64,000 bases of DNA from Bacilli bacterium (GTDB taxonomy: Bacteria; Bacillota_I; Bacilli_A; RF39; UBA660), in contig CAAERO010000030.1 of the NCBI GenBank assembly GCA_900758495.1, forward strand, positions 49,402-113,401. Reading direction: 5' to 3'. Positions 1 through 6,932 of this stretch are shown here, one piece after another; position 1 is the first letter of the stretch, and each line of letters opens with the position of its first letter. The notes below the pieces were generated by a model. That model saw only the letters and a program-made list of their open reading frames with translations, made no database searches and was not told where the DNA came from. The translations under genes were made by a program, and so were the position numbers.

Positions 1-762
1 ATAATTATAATTGTAATAGTAGCAGTTGTAATTGTCTTGTTAGGATATTTTATTTATGATAAGTCATTAAAGAAACAACCAACTAACAATAATATTACAA
101 ATGATGTGAATAAAAATAAATCAGATAAAAAAACTGAAAGTCTAGATATTAATAGTAGTCTTGTAAAAGAACTATACAATAAAGTTACGCTTGCAGAAGA
201 TACCGATAATAAATATTGGTTTTATGGAAGAGATGACAACTATTTAGTCAGTAGTGCTCCAGAAAGCAGTAAAATGGCTTTAGTCTTTCATAATTTAATG
301 GAGACAGATTTTTCAGCTATTCCTAACAATTCGACTGCTGCTGCAACTATTGATTTAAATGGGAGTAACTATACTTTAAATACTACTAATAGTAAAGTCT
401 ATGTTTCATATGATAATGTTTTAAGAACATATCAAAATTTATTTGGAACAAGTGCTTCCTTAAATAAAGATGTTCCTTTGCAAGTAACAGCTTATTCAAC
501 TGACTATTATGTATATAATGCAGGAGTTAATGGATATTTAAACTATACTATGGAAGGTGACATAACATCTTCTAGTTTCTATCATGGAGAAGTCACTAAA
601 GCAATTAAGAATGCTAATAATATTATAATAACTGAAAAAGTGGAGTACTCTGAAAACAATGATGGAAAGAAAAAGATTAGTTCAACTTCATATTATGAAT
701 ATACCTTTATGCAAGAAAATGATGGAACATACTCCTTTGTTTCAAGAATAAAAAGTAATTAG
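1..762 (+). CDS. membrane-anchored protein of unknown function, 5' end outside the window
   Basis: The frame is open to the first base of the window, and the first dozen codons encode a run of Ile and Val that continues into a Leu-Gly-Tyr-Phe stretch. This is an N-terminal membrane anchor whose start lies upstream. A TTG at 37 could be read as a start but has no ribosome binding site and would cut the anchor. After the anchor comes a Lys/Asn-rich linker and then about 190 residues of polar, secreted-looking sequence rich in Tyr, Ser, Thr and Asn. I recognise no family. The likely place of action is the outer face of the membrane. Confidence 0.7.
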   Translation: MIIIVIVAVVIVLLGYFIYDKSLKKQPTNNNITNDVNKNKSDKKTESLDINSSLVKELYNKVTLAEDTDNKYWFYGRDDNYLVSSAPESSKMALVFHNLMETDFSAIPNNSTAAATIDLNGSNYTLNTTNSKVYVSYDNVLRTYQNLFGTSASLNKDVPLQVTAYSTDYYVYNAGVNGYLNYTMEGDITSSSFYHGEVTKAIKNANNIIITEKVEYSENNDGKKKISSTSYYEYTFMQENDGTYSFVSRIKSN

Positions 763-817
763 TTGCTTTTTCTTTTACTAACTAAAAAAGCTAAACGGAT
801 GTTATAAATACGCAACG

Positions 818-864
818 AAAACCTACAGACTTGTTCGTGGAAGTAGTTAGAGAGGTTGGTTACT
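818..864 (+). promoter_or_regulatory. possible structured leader covering the ribosome binding site
   Basis: AACC at 820-823 can pair with GGTT at 854-857, and the neighbouring CTAC at 823-826 with GTAG at 843-846. The outer arm overlaps the AGAGAGG ribosome binding site of the next gene at 851-857, so folding could hide it. An ACGCAA just upstream recalls c-di-GMP-I riboswitches, but the rest of that consensus is not seen. This is inference from pairing only. Confidence 0.25.
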
Positions 865-1344
865 ATGAAAATTAATAAACACTTTAATTTTGTTAAAAAA
901 GATAAAAAAATAATTGGAATTGTCTTTTTAGTGATTGGTTTAATAGTTTTTACTATTTCTCTTGTTACACTGGGTACTTTTTTTAGTAAATATGTGACTT
1001 ATAAAGAGACTGAAGGAAAAGTAGTTGACTATAAATACAATTATAAAGATAATGGTGTTCAACTAGGTACAGATGTTATTGAATATGTAGTGGGTGATAA
1101 AACTTATAAAAGGCCTTCTAATCACTATGTCAGATATCCAGAACCAATTGGCACTGTAGTTAAGATTAAATATAATCCTAAAAAACCAACTGATATTATT
1201 TTCCTTGGAGAAACAGATAAATATCTTTATTTTGGAATAGGAGTTATTTTTACGGCGGTAGGTTTAGGCCTTTTAAAGGAGAAAAAGAAAAATATAGATA
1301 AAATAAGTGTTTCATCATTTACAGAAGATAACGAGATAATTTAA
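865..1344 (+). CDS. DUF3592-type membrane protein
   Basis: The 159-residue protein has two membrane segments (about residues 17-39 and 117-137) flanking a domain of about 75 residues. That domain has the DUF3592 pattern: a Val-Glu-Tyr-type strand, a Tyr-Pro-x-Gly-x-x-Val turn and a Lys-x-Lys-Tyr-Asn-Pro-Lys-Lys-Pro end. I chose the ATG at 865 because AGAGAGG lies about eight bases upstream. A TTG at 856 would fall inside that ribosome binding site. The family has no settled function. The gene is followed by a hairpin shared with the convergent operon. Confidence 0.7.
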   Translation: MKINKHFNFVKKDKKIIGIVFLVIGLIVFTISLVTLGTFFSKYVTYKETEGKVVDYKYNYKDNGVQLGTDVIEYVVGDKTYKRPSNHYVRYPEPIGTVVKIKYNPKKPTDIIFLGETDKYLYFGIGVIFTAVGLGLLKEKKKNIDKISVSSFTEDNEII

Positions 1345-1380
1345 AAAGAGTAACCATATTTTTTGTGTTACTCTTTTACT
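1344..1380. terminator. bidirectional intrinsic terminator
   Basis: AAGAGTAAC and GTTACTCTT form a perfect arm pair around an AT-rich loop, with T-runs on both strands. It lies between two convergent genes and overlaps the stop codon of the minus-strand one. Confidence 0.7.
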
Positions 1381-2315
1381 GTTATAGCTCCTTTAGAACA
1401 TCTGTTTCCCCAAGCATCAAGAATCTTATTATTTTTTTTAACGATAATTATTTCACAATGGTTAGGACAACCGTTACAAACACAACCAGCTGTTTCAAAC
1501 TTTGCATCACGAATTTTAAAACTAAACTCCTTCTTGATACCACTTTTCTTAGCTAGAATAGCACTACCTAAAGCTCCCATTAAATGTCCATTTTCATCCA
1601 CTATAATTTGTTCACCTAACAAATCTTCAAAAGCTTTTTTAACCCCAATATTCTTACTAACCCCTCCTTGAAAGATAATTGGCCCTTCAATTTTTTTCCC
1701 TTTCGCTACATTATTTAAGTAATTACTAGCAACACTATAACAAAGACCTGCAATAATATCATTCTTTTTATAACCCATCTGTAACTTATGAACTAAATCA
1801 CTTTCGGCAAAGACTGTACATCTAGCAGCAATACTAGTTGGTTTCTTGCTAGTAAGAGCGATAGTTCCGAAGTCTTTAACATCAAGTCCTAAACGTTTAG
1901 CTTGACTAGATAAGAAACTACCAGTACCTGCAGCACAAAGGGTATTCATTGCATAATCAGTTACAATCTTATTATCGATTAAGATAATCTTAGAATCTTG
2001 TCCTCCAATTTCTAAGATAGTTTTAATATCAGGATACTTTGATAAAGTACCAATAGCATGAGCGGTTATTTCATTTTTAATGCTAACAGCATCAAGCATT
2101 GTACCAATAAGTTTTCTAGCTGACCCTGTTGTTCCAACTCCCATAATTTTTATATCTTTTGTATCTTTTTCTAGTTCTTTTAATACTTTCTTAACAGCTT
2201 TAACTGGATCACCTTCAGTCCAAAGATAACTGCTAGCTACTATATTATTATCTTCATCAATTATTACTCCTTTAGTAGAAATAGACCCAATATCTATACC
2301 TAAATAACCAATCAT
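1368..2315 (-). CDS. HgdC/BadF-type acyl-CoA dehydratase activase
   Basis: The protein belongs to the ASKHA-fold activases that drive ATP-dependent one-electron transfer to 2-hydroxyacyl-CoA dehydratases and related double-cubane proteins. It has the phosphate motif GIDIGS at residues 6-11, EIGGQDSK at 102-109, and Cys127 and Cys166, which match the two cysteines that hold the intersubunit [4Fe-4S] cluster in HgdC. The C-terminus is extended and carries Cys-x-Cys-x2-Cys-x3-Cys plus a further Cys near the end, suggesting a second cluster site. It is the last gene of a tight three-gene operon; its start follows GGGAGGG. The physiological substrate cannot be read from sequence, because no classical dehydratase pair lies nearby. 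Confidence 0.88.
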   Translation of the reverse strand: MIGYLGIDIGSISTKGVIIDEDNNIVASSYLWTEGDPVKAVKKVLKELEKDTKDIKIMGVGTTGSARKLIGTMLDAVSIKNEITAHAIGTLSKYPDIKTILEIGGQDSKIILIDNKIVTDYAMNTLCAAGTGSFLSSQAKRLGLDVKDFGTIALTSKKPTSIAARCTVFAESDLVHKLQMGYKKNDIIAGLCYSVASNYLNNVAKGKKIEGPIIFQGGVSKNIGVKKAFEDLLGEQIIVDENGHLMGALGSAILAKKSGIKKEFSFKIRDAKFETAGCVCNGCPNHCEIIIVKKNNKILDAWGNRCSKGAITVKE

Positions 2316-2316
2316 T

Positions 2317-3381
2317 TTATCCCTCCCGTTTAAAATTTAATAAATCATAAAAGGCTTCTAATCTAGTTTTTATCCCATCTAGTCCACTTTGTTCATCAAA
2401 GGAAAAGAAAGTAATAGGAATATTTAATTCTTTTGCTTCTTTAATCATTATTGGAATAGCACCGATTTCTGGTGTACATCCAGTCGGTTTAGTATGAATA
2501 ATTCCATCAAACTTATGTCTTTTTAAATAACCAATTCGGTAGACATTATCAAGTCCATCTGCTCCTAGTGTATATTTACAATATTTTCTAACGCGAAACT
2601 TCATATAAGGATTTAAAAATTTCTTTTGCCATAAAAGATAACTTATATTAGTAAATCTTTTAATTTCAATATGATAACTTGCTAAAGTTTTTTCTAATTC
2701 ATAATTAGAATAAGGTTCCATTGCTGTATAAAGTTCACCAATGATACCAACTTTTAAGCAATCTTTTGGTTTATCAATCGGTATGTTTTTTAAATGCATT
2801 ATAGTATTTTTATAGATTTTAGTAAGAGAAATTACTCCTTTCGCCATATTACATTCAGTAATAAATTTCTTTTTTAATTTAAGAAAAGAACCATTCTGTT
2901 TTTCAAACCCCACAACTTTTCTAATCTTATTATCAAGTCTATCTAGGTAATAAATATAAAAGAAAGTTGCTATTATCTCTTTTAAAAATTCTCTTTTAGT
3001 AAGAGTGGAATTTAACTTTTTAAAGATGGAGAAAGCTTCTTTAAAGCTTAAACTATCACTGCCAATTATTTGAATTAATTCAAAGTCATAACCTAAATCT
3101 TTTAAAATTGTTTCTTGTACTTCAGCATAGTATCTATATCTACAACCACCACCAGCTTGTAGCAAAGTATTGGCTCCAAGCTCTAATGCTTCAATAAAAT
3201 TACCAAGATTATATTTAAAGGGGACACAAACAGAATCAGGGGCATATTTACTTCCTAATTCGATTGTTTTTCTAGTAATTGGTGGGGTATTAATTACTTC
3301 TAAATGTGTAATCTTTCTTAAAAATTTACCAATTGGATATTGATAATCACCTAATTGGGGAAAAGCCAATATTCTTTTCAA
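2317..3381 (-). CDS. acyl-CoA dehydratase activase-associated protein (HgdB/DUF2229-related)
   Basis: This 354-residue protein resembles the C-terminal part of the large CoA-substrate-specific activases. It has a Cys-Val-Pro-Phe-Lys motif in a dehydratase-like context, a Gly-Gly-Gly-Cys-Arg-Tyr-Arg motif, and a late Thr-Gly-Cys-Thr-Pro-Glu motif; these cysteines could ligate an Fe-S cluster. It starts with TTG at 3381, overlapping the previous stop codon by four bases (TTGA), with AAGGAGG about nine bases upstream, so translation is probably coupled. It ends two bases before the activase start. I infer that it works with that activase, as the electron acceptor or as part of one complex. Confidence 0.75.
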   Translation of the reverse strand: MKRILAFPQLGDYQYPIGKFLRKITHLEVINTPPITRKTIELGSKYAPDSVCVPFKYNLGNFIEALELGANTLLQAGGGCRYRYYAEVQETILKDLGYDFELIQIIGSDSLSFKEAFSIFKKLNSTLTKREFLKEIIATFFYIYYLDRLDNKIRKVVGFEKQNGSFLKLKKKFITECNMAKGVISLTKIYKNTIMHLKNIPIDKPKDCLKVGIIGELYTAMEPYSNYELEKTLASYHIEIKRFTNISYLLWQKKFLNPYMKFRVRKYCKYTLGADGLDNVYRIGYLKRHKFDGIIHTKPTGCTPEIGAIPIMIKEAKELNIPITFFSFDEQSGLDGIKTRLEAFYDLLNFKREG

Positions 3382-4289
3382 AGATGAATACCTCCTTTTA
3401 ACATATCAATAAAACTTTCAAGTCGCGTAATAATAGCTGTATCACTATTAATTTCTTCAAAAGTAAGTAATAATACTTTACTATTTCCCTTTTTTCTTAA
3501 AATCATTTCATTAGTTAAAGAATCAGGTCCACAAGGAAAAGCACTTATTAAGATAGTTCCATCTACTTTATCTTTATAATAAGAAAAAGCCCCCAGCAGT
3601 TCTTTATTCATTGTCCAGTGTACGGATTTAGAAATTCTTTTAGCTTCGTTATCTATAATATTTCTATCTATTTCATTGGCATAAATTATTTCAATATCAT
3701 TATCTTTTAAATATCTAGTAACAACACCACCAACTAATGAATCTAAAATATTATAAGTATGTCCCAGTAACAATACTTTTCTTTTAGTTGATCTTAACTT
3801 TTTTGTTCCATTTTTAGCTAATTTATCTAACCATAACTTTTCTTTCTCTTTAGCAATATGATAAGCATTATTCGCTTCAAAATAACTAAAACCTAATTCT
3901 TTTCCCAATAAGATAAAAGCTTTCTTTTCACTATGATGTCTTTCAACATTGATATTGTAATTTAGAATCTTTTTATTGGGAAATATAGTATGTACTAAGT
4001 CATATAAGGCATTAAAATTGGTGCAGACTTGCTCATTTTTGCATAGTGAGTAAATTCTTGGGATAAATAAAATATCACATTTATCCTTAAGCTGTTCTAT
4101 TTGTCCTAAGAAAATCTTTAAGGATAGACAAGTTTCATCAATAGCTAAGTTTTTTCCTTTTTCTAAAGTTTCATGATTAGAGTTTTCTGAAACAATATAT
4201 GGAATTTCTAGAACATCAAAAAAAGTTTTCCATAAAACACTATAACGATAGTATAAAAGACCTCTAGGAATACCAATGATACTTTTCAT
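3378..4289 (-). CDS. DUF2229 activase-associated protein
   Basis: The N-terminus has the DUF2229 signature Ile-Gly-Ile-Pro-Arg-Gly-Leu, followed by Asp-Glu-Thr-Cys-Leu-Ser-Leu-Lys in place of the usual Cys-x-Pro-x-Lys, and by Phe-Pro-Cys-Gly-Pro-Asp near residue 250. It is the first gene of the three-gene operon with the HgdC-type activase. In many Clostridia these modules are fused in one very long polypeptide; here they are three separate proteins. GTG at 4292 and ATG at 4289 are adjacent, and both sit well behind AAAGGA. I use the ATG. Confidence 0.7.
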   Translation of the reverse strand: MKSIIGIPRGLLYYRYSVLWKTFFDVLEIPYIVSENSNHETLEKGKNLAIDETCLSLKIFLGQIEQLKDKCDILFIPRIYSLCKNEQVCTNFNALYDLVHTIFPNKKILNYNINVERHHSEKKAFILLGKELGFSYFEANNAYHIAKEKEKLWLDKLAKNGTKKLRSTKRKVLLLGHTYNILDSLVGGVVTRYLKDNDIEIIYANEIDRNIIDNEAKRISKSVHWTMNKELLGAFSYYKDKVDGTILISAFPCGPDSLTNEMILRKKGNSKVLLLTFEEINSDTAIITRLESFIDMLKGGIHL

Positions 4290-4347
4290 CACGACCCCGT
4301 CCTTTCTCTATAAGACTATGTGATAAATTGATGAAATTTTACTATCT

Positions 4348-4380
4348 TTGTTCGACAAAATAAAATAAAGTATGCTATAA
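4348..4380 (+). promoter_or_regulatory. promoter of the thioredoxin-like gene, with a single Spo0A-box match
   Basis: An extended -10 element (TGC then TATAAT, 4371-4379 region) lies about 25 bases before the gene. TTCGACA sits upstream in the -35 region and matches the 0A box. A single 7-mer match is expected several times by chance in 64 kb, so only the promoter is claimed with any confidence. Confidence 0.45.
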
Positions 4381-4403
4381 TTTTTGTAGGAGGAAGAGTA
4401 GAA

Positions 4404-4955
4404 ATGAATAAAAAAGAAAAAGAGCAACTAAAGACAGGCGTAATCATTGTCTTAGTTTTAGTAATTATTTTTGGAGGAAGTTATTTTGCTTCAGAGTTAA
4501 AGTCTGATAAGTATAAAAATAGTAATTCAACTTCAACTGGTAATAATACTAATATAAGTACTGACAACACTAACACTAGTAGTGAGATTAGTGAAGATGA
4601 ACAAGCTGAATTAAATAGCATTGATATTGATAAATATCTATCTCTTAAAAAGGGTAGTGATAAATCTATTATTTATATTTCAAGACCAACTTGTCATTAC
4701 TGTCAACAAGAGGATCCTATCATTAAAAATATTGTTTATGAAACAAAAGTTACAGTTAACTATTTAAATACTGATGAACTTGATGATGATGGAAATAGTA
4801 AATTAATTAAGTCTGATGATTACTTTAGTGAAGGATATGGTACACCACTTCTTCTAGTTGTTCAAAAAGACAAGATTGTTGATAAAATAGAAGGTTTAAC
4901 TTCAAAAGAAAATATTGTTTCATTCTTTAAAAAGTATGGTTTCATTAACGATTAA
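4404..4955 (+). CDS. membrane-anchored thioredoxin-fold protein
   Basis: There is one N-terminal membrane segment (about residues 12-30), a Ser/Thr/Asn-rich linker to about residue 70, and then a thioredoxin fold. The active site is Cys97-His-Tyr-Cys100 and a cis-Pro motif Gly-Thr-Pro lies about 53 residues later. The arrangement places the redox site outside the membrane, where it could reduce, oxidise or isomerise disulfides. The CHYC pair resembles bacteriocin-accessory and similar thiol oxidoreductases more than classical CGPC thioredoxin. The gene starts at ATG 4404 behind AGGAGG and is followed after 12 bases by a PH-domain gene, so the two are probably co-transcribed. Confidence 0.8.
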   Translation: MNKKEKEQLKTGVIIVLVLVIIFGGSYFASELKSDKYKNSNSTSTGNNTNISTDNTNTSSEISEDEQAELNSIDIDKYLSLKKGSDKSIIYISRPTCHYCQQEDPIIKNIVYETKVTVNYLNTDELDDDGNSKLIKSDDYFSEGYGTPLLLVVQKDKIVDKIEGLTSKENIVSFFKKYGFIND

Positions 4956-4967
4956 TGGGAGAATTTT

Positions 4968-5426
4968 ATGGAACAAGAAAAACGTTTAAGAGAGTTACTG
5001 AGAGAATTTAGAAGTAAATATCCAATGACAATCGGATGGAGATTTGAGCAAAATAGTAAAATCGTTTTAAAACATCTTTATGATGATGAAGAAATACTTT
5101 ATGCTTTTTATGCTCAAAAAAATGATAATCCTTTTAATATCTTGGGAACAGGTGTTATTGCTCTTACTAATAAAAGATTAGTTATTGGAAGAGATAGAGT
5201 AGTTATTGGTTATTTCTTTGATAGTATTACTCCTGATATGTTTAGTGATTTAAAAGTAAAAAGTGGTGTTATTTTTGGTAAAGTCGAAATTGATATGTTA
5301 CATGAATTCATTGTTTTAAGTAATATTGATAAACGAGCTTTGCCAGAAATAGAAAAGAAGATATCTAGCTTTATGCAAGAAGCAAAGGAAAGATCACATT
5401 CTGATAAAAGTGACAAAATGGAATAG
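4968..5426 (+). CDS. bacterial PH-domain protein (YokE-like)
   Basis: The core (about residues 35-140) has the pattern of a bacterial PH domain of the YokE/bPH_3 type: a strand ending Tyr-Ala-Phe-Tyr-Ala, then Gly-Thr-Gly-Val-Ile-Ala-Leu-Thr-Asn-Lys-Arg-Leu, followed by a C-terminal helix with Ile-Glu-Lys-Lys-Ile. There are no membrane segments, so the protein is probably cytosolic. The family is widespread and poorly characterised. It lies 12 bases behind the thioredoxin-like gene and is closed by a strong terminator. Confidence 0.72.
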   Translation: MEQEKRLRELLREFRSKYPMTIGWRFEQNSKIVLKHLYDDEEILYAFYAQKNDNPFNILGTGVIALTNKRLVIGRDRVVIGYFFDSITPDMFSDLKVKSGVIFGKVEIDMLHEFIVLSNIDKRALPEIEKKISSFMQEAKERSHSDKSDKME

Positions 5427-5452
5427 GACAGAAATACTTGTCCTATTTTTTG
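5422..5452 (+). terminator. intrinsic terminator
   Basis: ATAGGACA and TGTCCTAT form a stem with a short loop, followed by six T. The left arm overlaps the stop codon of the PH-domain gene. Confidence 0.8.
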
Positions 5453-5533
5453 TATACATTAAACGCATTTATAGACAAGATTGGTTGTTTGCGGTAAAAT
5501 GAAAGGGAAAAAAACTAAGTGAGTGGTGATATT

Positions 5534-6205
5534 ATGAAAGATAAATTTAATTTAACAAGAGAACAAAATGTTTTTGTAGCAAAAAGAAATATAGTTGATT
5601 ATATTTGGAAAAGTGCAAATTTAGAAGGAATTGGAGTTACTTATCCTGAAACTCAAGCAATCTATGATGGTGGTATTGTTAATGGGCTTACTGTTGATAA
5701 TATTATTGCTATTAATAATTTAAAATATTCTTGGCAATTCATACTTGAAAATGATGAAATAGCTTATGATTTCAATATATTGTGTCATTTACATAAATTA
5801 ACTTGTGATAAATTGGTCTTAGACCAAAATTTAGGAAGAATAAGAACAACACCGGTTAATATTGGTGGGACAAGTTGGAAACCAAACTTTCCTATTGAAA
5901 GTCAAATCAAGGAAGAATTAGAAATGCTTTTAAATCAGGAAGAAAAAACAAAAACAGAAATAGCAATTGAAATTATGCTATGGGTTATGAGAAAGCAAAT
6001 GTTTATTGATGGAAATAAAAGAGTCGCAATGCTATTTGCAAATAAAATAATGATAGATAATGGCTGTGGAATTATTTCAATATCACAAAAAAATCAACCA
6101 GTTTTCTTTGAAAAGCTTATTAAATTTTATGAAACAGGAGATAATATTGATTTAAAACAATGGATTTATGAGACAAGTATTGATGGAATAGATTTGAATC
6201 AATAA
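5534..6205 (+). CDS. Fic/DOC-family protein with substituted catalytic His
   Basis: Fic proteins usually transfer AMP from ATP to target hydroxyl groups. Here the active-site loop reads Gln155-Met-Phe157-Ile-Asp159-Gly160-Asn161-Lys162-Arg163. The Phe, acidic, Gly-Asn and Arg positions fit HxFxDGNKR, but the catalytic His is Gln. An N-terminal Ser27-x3-Glu31-Gly32 matches the (S/T)xxxE(G/N) inhibitory helix of auto-inhibited class II Fic proteins. ATG 5534 is used because GTGGTG lies just upstream; GTG at 5519 is weaker. The gene is monocistronic in appearance and 70 bases ahead of a Nudix gene. It may be a dead or repurposed enzyme, or use another base. Confidence 0.82.
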   Translation: MKDKFNLTREQNVFVAKRNIVDYIWKSANLEGIGVTYPETQAIYDGGIVNGLTVDNIIAINNLKYSWQFILENDEIAYDFNILCHLHKLTCDKLVLDQNLGRIRTTPVNIGGTSWKPNFPIESQIKEELEMLLNQEEKTKTEIAIEIMLWVMRKQMFIDGNKRVAMLFANKIMIDNGCGIISISQKNQPVFFEKLIKFYETGDNIDLKQWIYETSIDGIDLNQ

Positions 6206-6275
6206 CAAACAAGCACTATTTTGTTAAAGAGTTATTGTTAGAACATTAAAAAATATAAATAAAAGGAACTAGAAT

Positions 6276-6851
6276 ATGAAGCAATTAGAATTATCAAGTA
6301 TTTTAAAAAAATATTTAGAATTTTTTCCAGAAGAAAAAAGTAGATTAGAAATGTTATCAAATTATATAGCAAATAATACAATTTCTGATTTAACTGACTG
6401 GAATAATTTTTTAGGTCATATAGTAACTAGTGGTTTTGTTTATTCTAGAATATTAAAGCAATTCTTAGTAGTATATCATAAAGATCTCCAACAATATTTA
6501 TATCCAGGTGGACATATGAATAAAGATGATATCAATACCTTAGAAGCTGCTAAAAGAAAAGTTAGGGAAGAGACTGGTTTGACTGAGTTACAACAGGTTG
6601 AAATACTAGATAATAAACTGATTCCTATAGATATCGATATACATCTTATACCATGTAATGAGAGATTGAATTTGAAAGAACACTATCATTTTGATTTCAG
6701 ATATCTATTTATAACAGATGATACAAATATCAATGTAGATGCAGAAGAATTATCTTGCTATAAGTGGGTTAGTCTCAATGAATTGAATAACTTTGGTCCT
6801 GTTAAATCTAAATTGAAAATGTTACTATCAATAGATGGTAAAACAAGATAG
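6276..6851 (+). CDS. Nudix hydrolase
   Basis: The Nudix box runs from Gly78-Gly79 through Glu90 to Arg-Glu98-Glu99-Thr-Gly101. The usual Arg-Glu at the start of REUXEEXGU is Arg-Lys, and the loop before Glu90 is a few residues longer than the standard box, but the metal-binding Glu pair is kept. The first 45 residues form an extra helical region. Nudix enzymes hydrolyse nucleoside diphosphates linked to another group; the substrate cannot be told from sequence. The start has AAAGGAAC upstream. It stands between a Fic protein and a HerA-like ATPase and has its own terminator. Confidence 0.85.
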   Translation: MKQLELSSILKKYLEFFPEEKSRLEMLSNYIANNTISDLTDWNNFLGHIVTSGFVYSRILKQFLVVYHKDLQQYLYPGGHMNKDDINTLEAAKRKVREETGLTELQQVEILDNKLIPIDIDIHLIPCNERLNLKEHYHFDFRYLFITDDTNINVDAEELSCYKWVSLNELNNFGPVKSKLKMLLSIDGKTR

Positions 6852-6884
6852 AAATCCTGAAAAGATTCTATTTTTTTCTTTGTA
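6848..6884 (+). terminator. intrinsic terminator
   Basis: An imperfect stem (AGAAATC with GATTCT) directly after the Nudix stop codon is followed by seven T. Confidence 0.6.
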
Positions 6885-6932
6885 TCTAGTTACATTTGTG
6901 ATACAATGAAAGAAGAATAGGAGTTGGCTTTT

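Noticed and set aside
763..864. c-di-GMP-I riboswitch before the DUF3592 gene
   Set aside because: ACGCAA and a nearby CCTAC/GTAG pair suggest it, but the GNRA tetraloop stem and receptor of the class are not found.
1363..1671. Plus-strand frames over the end of the activase gene
   Set aside because: They lie opposite a well-supported minus-strand gene with conserved motifs and start within a terminator.
4348..4356. Spo0A control of the thioredoxin-like gene
   Set aside because: A single TTCGACA is expected several times by chance in 64 kb and has no second box at the right spacing.
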